Shown here piece after piece: positions 46,827-54,323 of a stretch of 64,000 nucleotides of DNA; positions within the stretch are counted from its first letter, which is position 1, and each line of letters opens with the position of its first letter. The stretch is from Cyclobacteriaceae bacterium (GTDB lineage: Bacteria > Bacteroidota > Bacteroidia > Cytophagales > Cyclobacteriaceae), in NCBI GenBank assembly GCA_022842845.1, contig JALHOT010000005.1, forward strand, positions 124,001 through 188,000, given 5' to 3'. Below the pieces are notes generated by a model. The model saw only the letters and a list, made by a program, of their open reading frames with translations, was not told the DNA's origin and did not search any database. The position numbers and the translations under genes are program-made.

Positions 46827-49800
46827 ATGAAAACCAATTGTTTAACTGACGGTGGTTGTTGCGGCACTTCAAGAAGTCCGTTCCAATTATCGAGAAAAGC
46901 AATTCCAAGATCAGGACCACGGTCCTTTATTCTTTGGAGTATGGTTATGTGGCTATTTCTTTTAGTCACAGCAGGATCCCTCCCATTAATGGGACAAACG
47001 GTAACAACCAATAAGGTTGATTACTTTCCTGGAGACAAGGTTTTGGCTAGCGGCAAAGGATGGAATGCCTTTGAGCAGGTCGACTTGTTACTCACGGAAC
47101 AAATTTTCAATAACCCAGGGGCTAACCTGGTCGTCACGGCAGATGCGAGTGGCTCATTCTCGCAAGATATTTACACGGTAGTGGAAGCTGACCGAGGTGC
47201 CTTCTTTCATTTAAAAGCAACAGGAAGGCAATCAGGGCATATTGCTACTATTACTTTCAACGATGCTGGAGGAGATTATGGTATCGACTTTAGCGCTTAT
47301 GATCCAACACGGTACGTTCCAGAATCTTATGTGAATTTTATCACGACTCACACTTTGCCTTCAGGTAGAGTGCCAAGTCCTTTAATTGCCACTACATCAA
47401 CAGGAGCTACCAATCATGCAAAAACACGTGAATCACTCATGCCTGAAAGCCTTGGCCTGGGTCAGATCGTTCCTTTCGAGTTCCATGTACGCGCTGATGC
47501 CGCAGGAGCCTGTAGTAATGATATTTTAAGTCTATCGGGTGAATGGCTTACCACCACTACTAACGGGGGCGCTTTTGGATATGATGGTACTTTGGGTATT
47601 GTGGCAGCCTTCGTCTGCACGGCTCCCAATGGTGGACTCATCGACCCTCAGGGAGATGCCACAGTAATAAATAAATCATGGACACTGAATGGAAAAACTA
47701 TTGAAGGAACAATACAAGTTGCGGGTGTAGACCCAGGCGATGAGCTTACTGTTGAAGTATGGCTCGTTTTACAAAGCAGTATCGCTTCTAATGTTGGCGG
47801 TAATGTTAAATCAAGACTTACCGATGCTGCCTCCATTGGCACTTGTGAGCCTGGTAAAATCAATACTGGTAATCAGGAGATTCCTTTATTACAGGTTGAT
47901 GATTTTCTAAGTACCGATGTAGACGTTGCGATCACAAAGCAAGATTTAGGTAATGATGTTGTACGAGTAGGGGATAATGTTACCTATGAAATCGTAGTTT
48001 CCAATAGTGGTCCCTCTGTTGCTAATACCATTAATGTGCAAGATGTAATTGATCCAAACACTACTTATGTTTCTCATCAGTTTATTGATGGACAAGGAGC
48101 TGCATGGAGCTTTGCACAAAGTGGGGGTACTCTCAATTTTACTTCCGACTTTCTTAATGTTGGAGAAAGTGCTAAGATCCTGGTAACCGTACACGTAGAA
48201 AATTCTGCTCCACGAAATGGAGTGGGGGGAGAAGGAGTTTGTGTAACCGGTGCCGATTTGTGCAATAATGTAACAGTGACAACCATCAGTGATGACACCA
48301 ATTCCTCTAACGATAGTGATTCAGAGCCTACTGGTGTTATGTGCACTGATTTAACCATTGGTGGTGTAATTGAGGCTATTGATTGTTTTGGCGCCCAGAC
48401 TGGAAGTATCGTGCTAACAGTTGGAGGCGGTGTGGCTCCATACACTTACATTTGGTCTACTGGTGCCAATACAAAGGATGTGACCGGTCTTATGGCAGGC
48501 ACCTATAATGTTACTGTCACTGACGCTACTGGATGTTCTGGGGTATCATCATTCACTGTTGAACAACCTGCAGCGGCTTTGGCATGTGAAATACCTTATC
48601 CTGGATTCGATACACCACTTTGTGGAAATTACCAGAATAACTTATTAACTGTTCAAGCTAGCGGTGGAACTGCTCCATACACTTATCAGTGGAGTCTGGA
48701 TGAGAATGCACTCAACCACGGTTGGAGCTTTGTAAGCGGTCAAAACGCAGCCGTCATGAATTTTGTAGCAGGTAGTAGTAACGCTGTCTTTAGTATCCAG
48801 ATTACTGATGCTAATGGTTGTGTTACAACTTGTACCTATAGCATGCAAGCTTGTATGGCTGAATACTATTGTACTTACACACAGGGATTTTATGGTAATG
48901 AAGGGGGATATGCATGTTCAACTGAAGGACGTGGTTTAACAGCCCGCCAGATCATGCAATCTATATTGCCAGTAGGGGATAAGCAAGTTTTTGGTTTGAT
49001 CTCAACAAACCGTTACTTCACACTGCATGGTATTGATATTGCCAATGGAAGCATATTCAATATGTTACCAGGTGGCAAGACTCCAGCACCGCTCGGAAGT
49101 TATCCAGGCGGAGCAACCTATAGTTTGAATGCCTCATGGATTGCTGTTCCTATAAGTAAAGCAAAATCTACTTATGGAAAGATTGAGAATAATTTGTTAA
49201 GCCAGACCATCGTGCTATACTTCAACATGGGACTCAATGATCAGGGACCTATGAACGGTAACTTCACTTTGGCAAACTTCCAATTGAAGCCTGAAATTAT
49301 CACTGCCGAATCACCTGATTGTGGTGTTACTGTGGTGGTACCTATGCAGGATCAGTATGTTACCATATCAAGTAAGGTACTCGACTATTTGAACAGCCAT
49401 TATAGCAATGGTGCCAGTGTTGCTAACTTGTTTGATTTGGCCAACAGGATACTTGGGGGAGACCCAGCCTTGGTAGTATTTGGACAAGGAGGTAAAGCTA
49501 CTTATCCTCAGGTAAGTGCAGCTGAAGTAAGTTCTGCGATAGATGCAATCAATAACATCTTCCATGAATGTCGTGTATATGTTCCTGAAGAAATGCAGAC
49601 TGTGCTTGGATCAACTGGTTTACGCAATGCTACTGCAATCAACATCTCAAGTCCAGAAATGGAGGCAGAGGAGTTGAGTGAAGAAGGACCTGCAAGCATA
49701 ACTGTAGAAGCATATCCTAATCCATTCAGTAACCAGGTAAACATAGAGTTTACTGCTGAAATTGATGGACATGCAGAATTGGGTGTGTATACATTGCAAG

Positions 49801-49961
49801 GTGTATTAGTAGAGAATCTCTTTAAAGGAAACGTACGTGCTCATGAAACACAACGCGTAACATTCCAGCAAGGAGCGATTCAATCTGGCGTTTACGTATA
49901 CAGATTAAGTCTTGGCAACCAGGTTAAGGTTGGTAAACTGATCTCAGTAGATCGTAAGTAA
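46827..49961 (+). CDS. Large T9SS-secreted surface protein with DUF11 and SprB-type repeats
   Basis: A 1044-residue protein. After a long leader a hydrophobic signal ends near LPLMGQ. A DUF11-type beta domain occurs near residue 380 (KQDLGNDVVRVGDNVTYEIVVSNSGPS), SprB-like repeats follow (SIVLTVGGGVAPYTYIWSTGA, LMAGTYNVTVTDATGC, and a second with GGTAPYTYQWS), and the end is a T9SS sorting domain (VEAYPNPFSNQVNIEF). The Cys-rich region near residue 690 (SMQACMAEYYCTYTQGF) is unusual. It is likely displayed on the surface, possibly for adhesion or gliding; this is inference. Confidence 0.85.
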   Translation: MKTNCLTDGGCCGTSRSPFQLSRKAIPRSGPRSFILWSMVMWLFLLVTAGSLPLMGQTVTTNKVDYFPGDKVLASGKGWNAFEQVDLLLTEQIFNNPGANLVVTADASGSFSQDIYTVVEADRGAFFHLKATGRQSGHIATITFNDAGGDYGIDFSAYDPTRYVPESYVNFITTHTLPSGRVPSPLIATTSTGATNHAKTRESLMPESLGLGQIVPFEFHVRADAAGACSNDILSLSGEWLTTTTNGGAFGYDGTLGIVAAFVCTAPNGGLIDPQGDATVINKSWTLNGKTIEGTIQVAGVDPGDELTVEVWLVLQSSIASNVGGNVKSRLTDAASIGTCEPGKINTGNQEIPLLQVDDFLSTDVDVAITKQDLGNDVVRVGDNVTYEIVVSNSGPSVANTINVQDVIDPNTTYVSHQFIDGQGAAWSFAQSGGTLNFTSDFLNVGESAKILVTVHVENSAPRNGVGGEGVCVTGADLCNNVTVTTISDDTNSSNDSDSEPTGVMCTDLTIGGVIEAIDCFGAQTGSIVLTVGGGVAPYTYIWSTGANTKDVTGLMAGTYNVTVTDATGCSGVSSFTVEQPAAALACEIPYPGFDTPLCGNYQNNLLTVQASGGTAPYTYQWSLDENALNHGWSFVSGQNAAVMNFVAGSSNAVFSIQITDANGCVTTCTYSMQACMAEYYCTYTQGFYGNEGGYACSTEGRGLTARQIMQSILPVGDKQVFGLISTNRYFTLHGIDIANGSIFNMLPGGKTPAPLGSYPGGATYSLNASWIAVPISKAKSTYGKIENNLLSQTIVLYFNMGLNDQGPMNGNFTLANFQLKPEIITAESPDCGVTVVVPMQDQYVTISSKVLDYLNSHYSNGASVANLFDLANRILGGDPALVVFGQGGKATYPQVSAAEVSSAIDAINNIFHECRVYVPEEMQTVLGSTGLRNATAINISSPEMEAEELSEEGPASITVEAYPNPFSNQVNIEFTAEIDGHAELGVYTLQGVLVENLFKGNVRAHETQRVTFQQGAIQSGVYVYRLSLGNQVKVGKLISVDRK

Positions 49962-49987
49962 AGAGAATGTTTATTAACTAAACAGGA

Positions 49988-50006
49988 GGGCGCCATGAAA
50001 GCGCCC
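49988..50006 (+). terminator. Terminator after the T9SS surface protein
   Basis: A six-base stem GGGCGC/GCGCCC with a seven-base loop is followed by a T-rich run (TTCTTT). It lies 27 bases after the surface-protein stop and just before the left Xer site. Confidence 0.85.
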
Positions 50007-50027
50007 TTCTTTAATAGCCAGAAATCA

Positions 50028-50055
50028 ATTTAACATAATGTAAATTATATAACCG
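50028..50055 (+). other. Left Xer recombination site (dif-like, attL)
   Basis: A 28-base site: XerD-type arm ATTTAACATAA (the exact complement of the E. coli XerD half-site TTATGTTAAAT), core TGTAAA, and XerC-type arm TTATATAACCG. If exchange occurs at the XerC side, the XerD arm here belongs to the host and the XerC arm to the element. Confidence 0.85.
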
Positions 50056-50071
50056 ATAGAAGGCCAAAAAA

Positions 50072-50086
50072 ACGGGTATTACCCGT
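50072..50086 (-). terminator. Terminator of the 91-residue protein gene
   Basis: A six-base stem ACGGGT/ACCCGT with a three-base loop is followed on the minus strand by a run of seven T. It lies just downstream of the last element gene, inside the left Xer site. Confidence 0.8.
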
Positions 50087-50115
50087 ATCTGATCGCGTTC
50101 GCTTTCATCTTTGTC

Positions 50116-50391
50116 TCAATTATAGACTATTGCCTCCCATTGGTTTTTTTCAGGGGTAATGATAACGGCCTGAGCCTTTTTGTCAATGGCTCTTTGTATG
50201 CCATTATCAATATCACACCCGGCACCTGAGGACATGAAATGCCCTGACTTTATAACCGTGTAGGACTTTGTAGGCATTGAATAGATATACACATCTATTC
50301 CGCGTTTGCTTCTTACTACCGCATTAGCGGTCTGATCTTGTGGAGTAAATGATAGGCCAGATAAGGCCAACAATAGAATTGCGTATTTCAT
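50116..50391 (-). CDS. Small exported protein at the left end of the element
   Basis: A 91-residue protein with a signal peptide (MKYAILLLALSGLSF). The mature part has VDVYIYSMPTKSYT-like strands and ends in VIITPEKNQWEAIVYN; similar short secreted proteins occur in Bacteroidota chromosomes, so it may be a passenger gene rather than a virion part. It is separated from the structural gene run by a bidirectional terminator and has its own terminator downstream. Function is unknown. Confidence 0.65.
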   Translation of the reverse strand: MKYAILLLALSGLSFTPQDQTANAVVRSKRGIDVYIYSMPTKSYTVIKSGHFMSSGAGCDIDNGIQRAIDKKAQAVIITPEKNQWEAIVYN

Positions 50392-50425
50392 TGTCTAACG
50401 TTTCAACAAACATAACAAAAAAAAA

Positions 50426-50443
50426 GCCACTTTTTCAAGTGGC
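50426..50443. terminator. Bidirectional terminator at the end of the element's structural run
   Basis: A seven-base stem GCCACTT/AAGTGGC with a four-base loop is flanked by a nine-base A run on the left and TTTTT on the right. On the minus strand it follows the Pro-rich protein gene and separates it from the 91-residue gene. Confidence 0.85.
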
Positions 50444-50545
50444 ATTTTTGCTTCGTTAGCATCGGATTTCAGGCGCCCCCGTCACCGACATCCAAATATA
50501 ACAAAATTCTTTATTCGCGTTCCGCTCATTGCGTTATTTCTAGCT

Positions 50546-51196
50546 TCAAAGCAATGCTTGAACCCTTAGCGGATCATTAAAGGCAAGTAATCCACCGTTC
50601 CTATTTGGAGCTGGAACAATTGGAGCCGGAACCACAGGAGCCACCACCACAGGACGTGCCGGAACAATTGGAGCCGGAACAATTGGAGCCGTAATAACCG
50701 GAGCCGGAACCGGAGCCGGGAAAACAGGCTTTGGTATTACCGGAGAAACCGGAGCCACGGGAGCCACTACACTTTGCCCCATTGAAATAGGTTGCACAGG
50801 CATTACAGGTTTAACCGTGTCGGGCTTTATACTTATGTTGGGTATCGGACTGATTACAGAAGGCGAAGGCGTTAAAGGCTCAATAACTGGCTTTTGATAG
50901 CTTACCTTTTCAGTAATTGCTGCCTTATCAACTAACTGCATAGGGCTTGCGATTGCCGGGGTTGGTTTAGGTGTACCTGGGTTTATTGTTTGAGCTGTTT
51001 CCGTTAACCATGAACCGGAAGCACCACCACCGCCAAACGTACCACCGCCACCGATTAAAGGCTTATCACCTGGCAACTTTTGATCACCACCTGAAGCAGG
51101 AAAAGTCATGCCGGAACCGTTCCCCTTTTTACGGGAAAGGAGCCAAATAATAAATGCGATTATAGCCGCAATCAATATCAGACTTTTGTTTTGCAC
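50546..51196 (-). CDS. Membrane-anchored Pro/Ala/Val-repeat protein (candidate virion stalk or spike)
   Basis: A 216-residue protein starting from GTG (GTG CAA AAC), which overlaps the TAG stop of the previous gene by one base. One N-terminal membrane helix (ILIAAIIAFIIWLLSRKK) is followed by a Gly-rich segment and then by about 150 residues rich in Pro, Ala and Val, with repeats of the APIVPAP type. No enzyme motif was seen. A low-complexity stiff stalk anchored in a membrane is a reasonable reading. It is the last gene before the terminator. Confidence 0.7.
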   Translation of the reverse strand: MQNKSLILIAAIIAFIIWLLSRKKGNGSGMTFPASGGDQKLPGDKPLIGGGGTFGGGGASGSWLTETAQTINPGTPKPTPAIASPMQLVDKAAITEKVSYQKPVIEPLTPSPSVISPIPNISIKPDTVKPVMPVQPISMGQSVVAPVAPVSPVIPKPVFPAPVPAPVITAPIVPAPIVPARPVVVAPVVPAPIVPAPNRNGGLLAFNDPLRVQALL

Positions 51197-51348
51197 TAGC
51201 CTAACTTTTTACGTAGTCTTTCTCGCTCCGCTTGCAGTCTTTTTATTTCTGCTTTGCGTGCTGCAATTTTCTTTTTTTGTTCCTCTTTGCGTCTCAGCTT
51301 ATTTACTGAGGCTTTAAGGCCTTTCGGAAATTTTGGAAGTCTTGCCAT
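51196..51348 (-). CDS. 50-residue basic coiled-coil peptide
   Basis: A 50-codon frame starting one base after the upstream stop and ending in the TAGTG overlap with the next gene. The peptide is extremely rich in Lys, Arg and Glu (MARLPKFPKGLKASVNKLRRK then repeated RLQAERERLRKK), predicting a charged helix. It could bind the packaged genome or act in assembly, by composition only. It is too short for many gene finders but is well placed within the run. Confidence 0.7.
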   Translation of the reverse strand: MARLPKFPKGLKASVNKLRRKEEQKKKIAARKAEIKRLQAERERLRKKLG

Positions 51349-51349
51349 A

Positions 51350-51805
51350 TCAATTTAAAATTTCTTCAAAAACTATTGTGTACTGAAAAATCAATGTATC
51401 TCCCACAGTTTGAGCCGCCCCATTATCACTACCAAATAAATTTATTTTAAATGAGCCGCCATTCACATCAAAAACGGGAAAAGTCAAATCTAAATCCGAA
51501 ACAAATTGACCTTTACTAAAAATCAATAATCTATCCTGATTTGCCCCGTTCGCTTGAAACGTGTTATTCAAAAAATTGCTTTTATCGAACACTAACTCAC
51601 AATTGGTATCGTATATAATAAATCCATTACCGTTTCTTTGATTTCTGATAGAAGCCAAAGCCGAAACCAATTTCAACGCCTTTACATTTCCATTGGATAA
51701 AACCGGGTTATTTTCTGATGACAATTGAAATTCCAAAGAAGGAAAAGTATAGGGCCCCGGACTATTAACTAAAGCCTCTCTTCCATATAATACTATCTTT
51801 CCCAT
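51350..51805 (-). CDS. Beta-rich phage-like protein of unknown function
   Basis: A 151-residue protein without membrane helix or signal. Alternating hydrophobic strands and many Asn/Gly turns (NPVLSNGNVKALKLVS, NLFGSDNGAAQTVGDTLIFQYTIVFEE) suggest a jelly-roll or other beta-sandwich fold, so a minor capsid or penton-type protein is possible. The ATG overlaps the stop of the lysozyme-like gene (TAATG). Confidence 0.65.
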   Translation of the reverse strand: MGKIVLYGREALVNSPGPYTFPSLEFQLSSENNPVLSNGNVKALKLVSALASIRNQRNGNGFIIYDTNCELVFDKSNFLNNTFQANGANQDRLLIFSKGQFVSDLDLTFPVFDVNGGSFKINLFGSDNGAAQTVGDTLIFQYTIVFEEILN

Positions 51806-52266
51806 TATAAAAACCGTTTCACACCGTTAAGGTAATTCTGATAAGTGTCAGTAAAATATCCTTTGCTTTGCATCCAAGTGACAAGAGCCTCAGGAGAATC
51901 GACCTGCTTATATCCAACATAGTTCAAATACAAAAGTTGATCTTTCGCACTATCGCTCAGGTCTGAAAATTTAGCGTGCCCCCGGTTCTCTCCTATCGCT
52001 TTGGTCTGCCTGATCTTTGGCAGCTTCATACCGAATAGGTTCCGGTTCTCGTTGAATATTGCGCTCGTAAAATTCCCCGTTTCGTGTTTCGCTACCGCTT
52101 GCCAAAGGCGCACGTTGTACGGGTTCATTACTTGCCCCATTTCCTTTTGAATTACTTCCATCGGATTTTGGGAGCGGAACCGAAGCCAAAGTATCAGCAA
52201 GCCAATCGAGAAAATCAGCACCCCAACGAACCCATTGCGCGAACCTCTTGATTTTAGATTGAGCAT
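51805..52266 (-). CDS. Membrane-anchored peptidoglycan hydrolase (glucosaminidase/GH73-like)
   Basis: A 153-residue protein with one membrane helix (residues 13-29) and a lysozyme-like domain. WQAVAKHETGNFTSAIF carries the likely catalytic Glu62, and NRNLFGMK with later HAKFSDL and YVGYK match the GH73/glucosaminidase-type pattern. Small membrane-containing phages carry such an enzyme on the virion for cell entry. It is almost wholly overlapped by another frame starting 28 bases earlier. Confidence 0.8.
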   Translation of the reverse strand: MLNLKSRGSRNGFVGVLIFSIGLLILWLRFRSQNPMEVIQKEMGQVMNPYNVRLWQAVAKHETGNFTSAIFNENRNLFGMKLPKIRQTKAIGENRGHAKFSDLSDSAKDQLLYLNYVGYKQVDSPEALVTWMQSKGYFTDTYQNYLNGVKRFL

Positions 52267-52294
52267 TACTTATAAAATTTTGTACCCCGTTCAT
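51971..52294 (-). CDS. 107-residue overprinted frame across the lysozyme gene
   Basis: A frame starting at an ATG that overlaps the stop of the 43-residue gene (ATGA) and sharing 296 bases with the hydrolase gene in another frame. The first 40 residues can form an amphipathic helix (VQNFISNAQSKIKRFAQWVRW); the rest is Ser/Gly/Glu-rich. The coupled start argues for translation, the heavy overlap argues for caution. If real it is an overprinted gene, as known in small ssDNA phages. Confidence 0.5.
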   Translation of the reverse strand: MNGVQNFISNAQSKIKRFAQWVRWGADFLDWLADTLASVPLPKSDGSNSKGNGASNEPVQRAPLASGSETRNGEFYERNIQREPEPIRYEAAKDQADQSDRREPGAR

Positions 52295-52422
52295 AGTTTG
52301 ACTTCGTTTGCCAATTCCTGAATGCTTTCCGCTACATTATAGCGGCCTTTCTTTTTGGCAACCTCAATCAAAATTTTTACTACTGCCTCAAAGGCTAGCT
52401 TGATTATTACTTTCTTCCACAT
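52291..52422 (-). CDS. 43-residue amphipathic peptide
   Basis: MWKKVIIKLAFEAVVKIL begins a 43-codon frame that starts inside the end of the 52-residue gene and ends in ATGA overlap with the next frame. It is rich in Lys and aliphatic residues and could lie at a membrane surface. No family is known. Its place in the overlap chain is the main evidence. Confidence 0.55.
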   Translation of the reverse strand: MWKKVIIKLAFEAVVKILIEVAKKKGRYNVAESIQELANEVKL

Positions 52423-52546
52423 TGCGCTTTTCTGCTTTCGCTTTTCTTACGGCTTCCATTTTCTTTCCCTCTTGGTATTGGATATAAAAATACCAACCAC
52501 CAATGGCAACAATAACAATGATCAATAACCACCAATACCACCTCAT
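52388..52546 (-). CDS. 52-residue single-span membrane protein
   Basis: MRWYWWLLIIVIVAIGGWYF is a clear membrane helix, followed by a charged tail rich in Lys, Glu and Asn. The ATG overlaps the preceding stop (ATGA). Small integral proteins like this are frequent in membrane-containing phages. No function is assignable. Confidence 0.7.
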   Translation of the reverse strand: MRWYWWLLIIVIVAIGGWYFYIQYQEGKKMEAVRKAKAEKRNVEESNNQASL

Positions 52547-52962
52547 CGACCTATCGCAAATAACTTTCTACCACCAACCACCAAAACCAAAATAAGGGCA
52601 GCCAATAACCACAAGGGATTTAATCCGGTGTTTGTCGAATAATCATCGAACAATACGTTACCATTTACGCCCGGTGTTTTAGTAGTCGGGTTTGAGGTAT
52701 TAGTTCCGGGGTTAACCGTTGGGTTTGTTGGCTTTGATATGGTGCCACTAACTAAGGAAAAAACATCTTGAGTGCTTACAGCTTTGGTACCATCCGCAAC
52801 ACCTTTCGCCCCGGCTAACCCGTATTGCCTCAGGAATTGATCCCTTGCTGGTTGGGTTGCCTGAATGATGCCCGGAGCCTTACCATCGTTAATACTTTTT
52901 ATCGTATTACCAATAATGCCCACGGGCGTCACTGTATTTAAGATTTTACCTAATAAAGACAT
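52543..52962 (-). CDS. Phage-like protein with C-terminal membrane helix
   Basis: A 139-residue protein: an N-terminal Gly/Ile-rich region (MSLLGKILNTVTPVGIIGNTI), a Thr/Pro/Asn-rich linker (residues about 75-100) and a C-terminal membrane helix (LLAALILVLVVG) with a basic tail. This arrangement resembles a virion membrane protein. It follows the 308-residue protein by 13 bases. Confidence 0.65.
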   Translation of the reverse strand: MSLLGKILNTVTPVGIIGNTIKSINDGKAPGIIQATQPARDQFLRQYGLAGAKGVADGTKAVSTQDVFSLVSGTISKPTNPTVNPGTNTSNPTTKTPGVNGNVLFDDYSTNTGLNPLWLLAALILVLVVGGRKLFAIGR

Positions 52963-52975
52963 AAGCCTTTTTTTT

Positions 52976-53902
52976 TTAGCTCAAAAGCACTGGAGAAAAT
53001 TTACCTACCTCAATAGGACGCTGCACATAAATTTTTTGTGTAGCGTTCGGGGTGAAGTTTAATTGAATCCATGTGCCATCGAAATTATCAATGGCATTTT
53101 TGGACGTTGACACGTTTTCAGTCAATTGCAAAATTGCACGCAATGTTTCAACCTCTTGTTTGGTTGAAAACGCTTGCCCAACGGGCATCCCCTGAATAGT
53201 TCTTTTTGAGCCAAAGAGGTTCAAAATATCCGCAGCAACAAAAGAAGGAATTGCCGTGTATGAGAAATTTGATAAGTCAAATGACTGAGAGGCATTTATC
53301 TGAATACCAGTAGTCACCATGTATGCAGGAACATCAACCACTTCATTTGCATTGATAGCAAATACAGTAAAGGCAGAAGCCACACCATTTGTTACGCTTA
53401 TATCAACGTTTTTGCCTTTCACTAAACCGTTGGCCAATTGAAGCAAAAAACCGTTCGTTGGCCTTCCGTTAGATCTGATATTCGACATGGCCACGATACC
53501 CGCAGTATCTAAGTCCATTACAAGTCCATCACCGTTAACGTTAACCTTTATCGCTTGCGGAGTAGTGGCAATTTCAAAGTACAAAAACTGAGGGCAATAG
53601 CTTAAAGTTGGTAAGTTGGTAGTAGTACCAACACCGGAAGCCACCACGCCTACTACCTGAGCAAAAACAGCCCCTTCCACGTTCCCGGTTGAGGCCATTA
53701 ATACCATTGCAAAGAAAGCAAGCCATCCCACGCTAAGCATGGTTGCCTGTTTCCAATTGGCTTTTAATGCATCCGTGAAAGTTACCTTTCCAGGGTTATC
53801 CTTAACAGTTTTGTATGATCTCCAAAACATGAGCGCAAGAAGGGCACCGCCCAAAATTGCAAGAACCTTCATAGCGATGGCCTTATTTTTTCTACTTAGC
53901 AT
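52976..53902 (-). CDS. 308-residue candidate major capsid protein with two N-terminal membrane helices
   Basis: Two membrane helices (residues 8-27 and 52-71) are followed by about 230 residues with a strong beta-strand pattern (for example FLYFEIATTPQAIKVNVNGDG, FTVFAINANEVVDVPAYMV, WIQLNFTPNATQKIYVQRP). It is the largest protein of the run. Length and predicted fold are compatible with a double jelly-roll capsid protein such as that of FLiP, but membrane helices at the N-terminus are unusual for one; an AVFAQ site at residues 78-82 could allow cleavage. A membrane-bound minor protein is the alternative. The ATG overlaps the stop of the preceding gene by 11 bases. Confidence 0.6.
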   Translation of the reverse strand: MLSRKNKAIAMKVLAILGGALLALMFWRSYKTVKDNPGKVTFTDALKANWKQATMLSVGWLAFFAMVLMASTGNVEGAVFAQVVGVVASGVGTTTNLPTLSYCPQFLYFEIATTPQAIKVNVNGDGLVMDLDTAGIVAMSNIRSNGRPTNGFLLQLANGLVKGKNVDISVTNGVASAFTVFAINANEVVDVPAYMVTTGIQINASQSFDLSNFSYTAIPSFVAADILNLFGSKRTIQGMPVGQAFSTKQEVETLRAILQLTENVSTSKNAIDNFDGTWIQLNFTPNATQKIYVQRPIEVGKFSPVLLS

Positions 53903-54164
53903 AGCTTAAATATTTTGATTGAATTTTTTGTAAGGTTTTGGTCACTTCATCAATGGCGTACTTCTCCGCAATGATTGAATTTCCTAGTCGAATGCCGCCC
54001 TCGGCTGCAATTCGGTTTATCTCAACATCAATTGACGCTGCATACTGTTTCATTTTTTCAACGAAACGTTCGCGCTCTTCATCCTCAAAAGTCCTTTCGG
54101 CTTTTACCTGAGGCTTGAATTCCGTGTCCTGAATTTCGGAACCGGGTTTTACTTCTTTTCCCAT
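53892..54164 (-). CDS. 90-residue helical acidic-basic protein
   Basis: A charged, helical protein (RTFEDEERERFVEKMKQYAASIDVEINR, then an IAEKYAIDEVTKTLQKIQSKYL helix). The ATG at 54164 is preferred; an upstream ATG at 54197 is also possible. It may be a scaffold or DNA-associated protein, by composition only. It follows the Rep gene after a 160-base spacer that holds no recognised site. Confidence 0.6.
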   Translation of the reverse strand: MGKEVKPGSEIQDTEFKPQVKAERTFEDEERERFVEKMKQYAASIDVEINRIAAEGGIRLGNSIIAEKYAIDEVTKTLQKIQSKYLSYAK

Positions 54165-54323
54165 AATCAATTCCCAATTATGGAATAAATGTACCATAAC
54201 GGGAACGAGAAAACCAAATAGGGAATAAAAAAATAATTGATTGAACCTGAAAAACTGGAAAATCTGCCTTTTCTCTGAGATTTTTCTGAAAAGTTTATGC
54301 GAGTTATTACCCCTTATCTAAAG

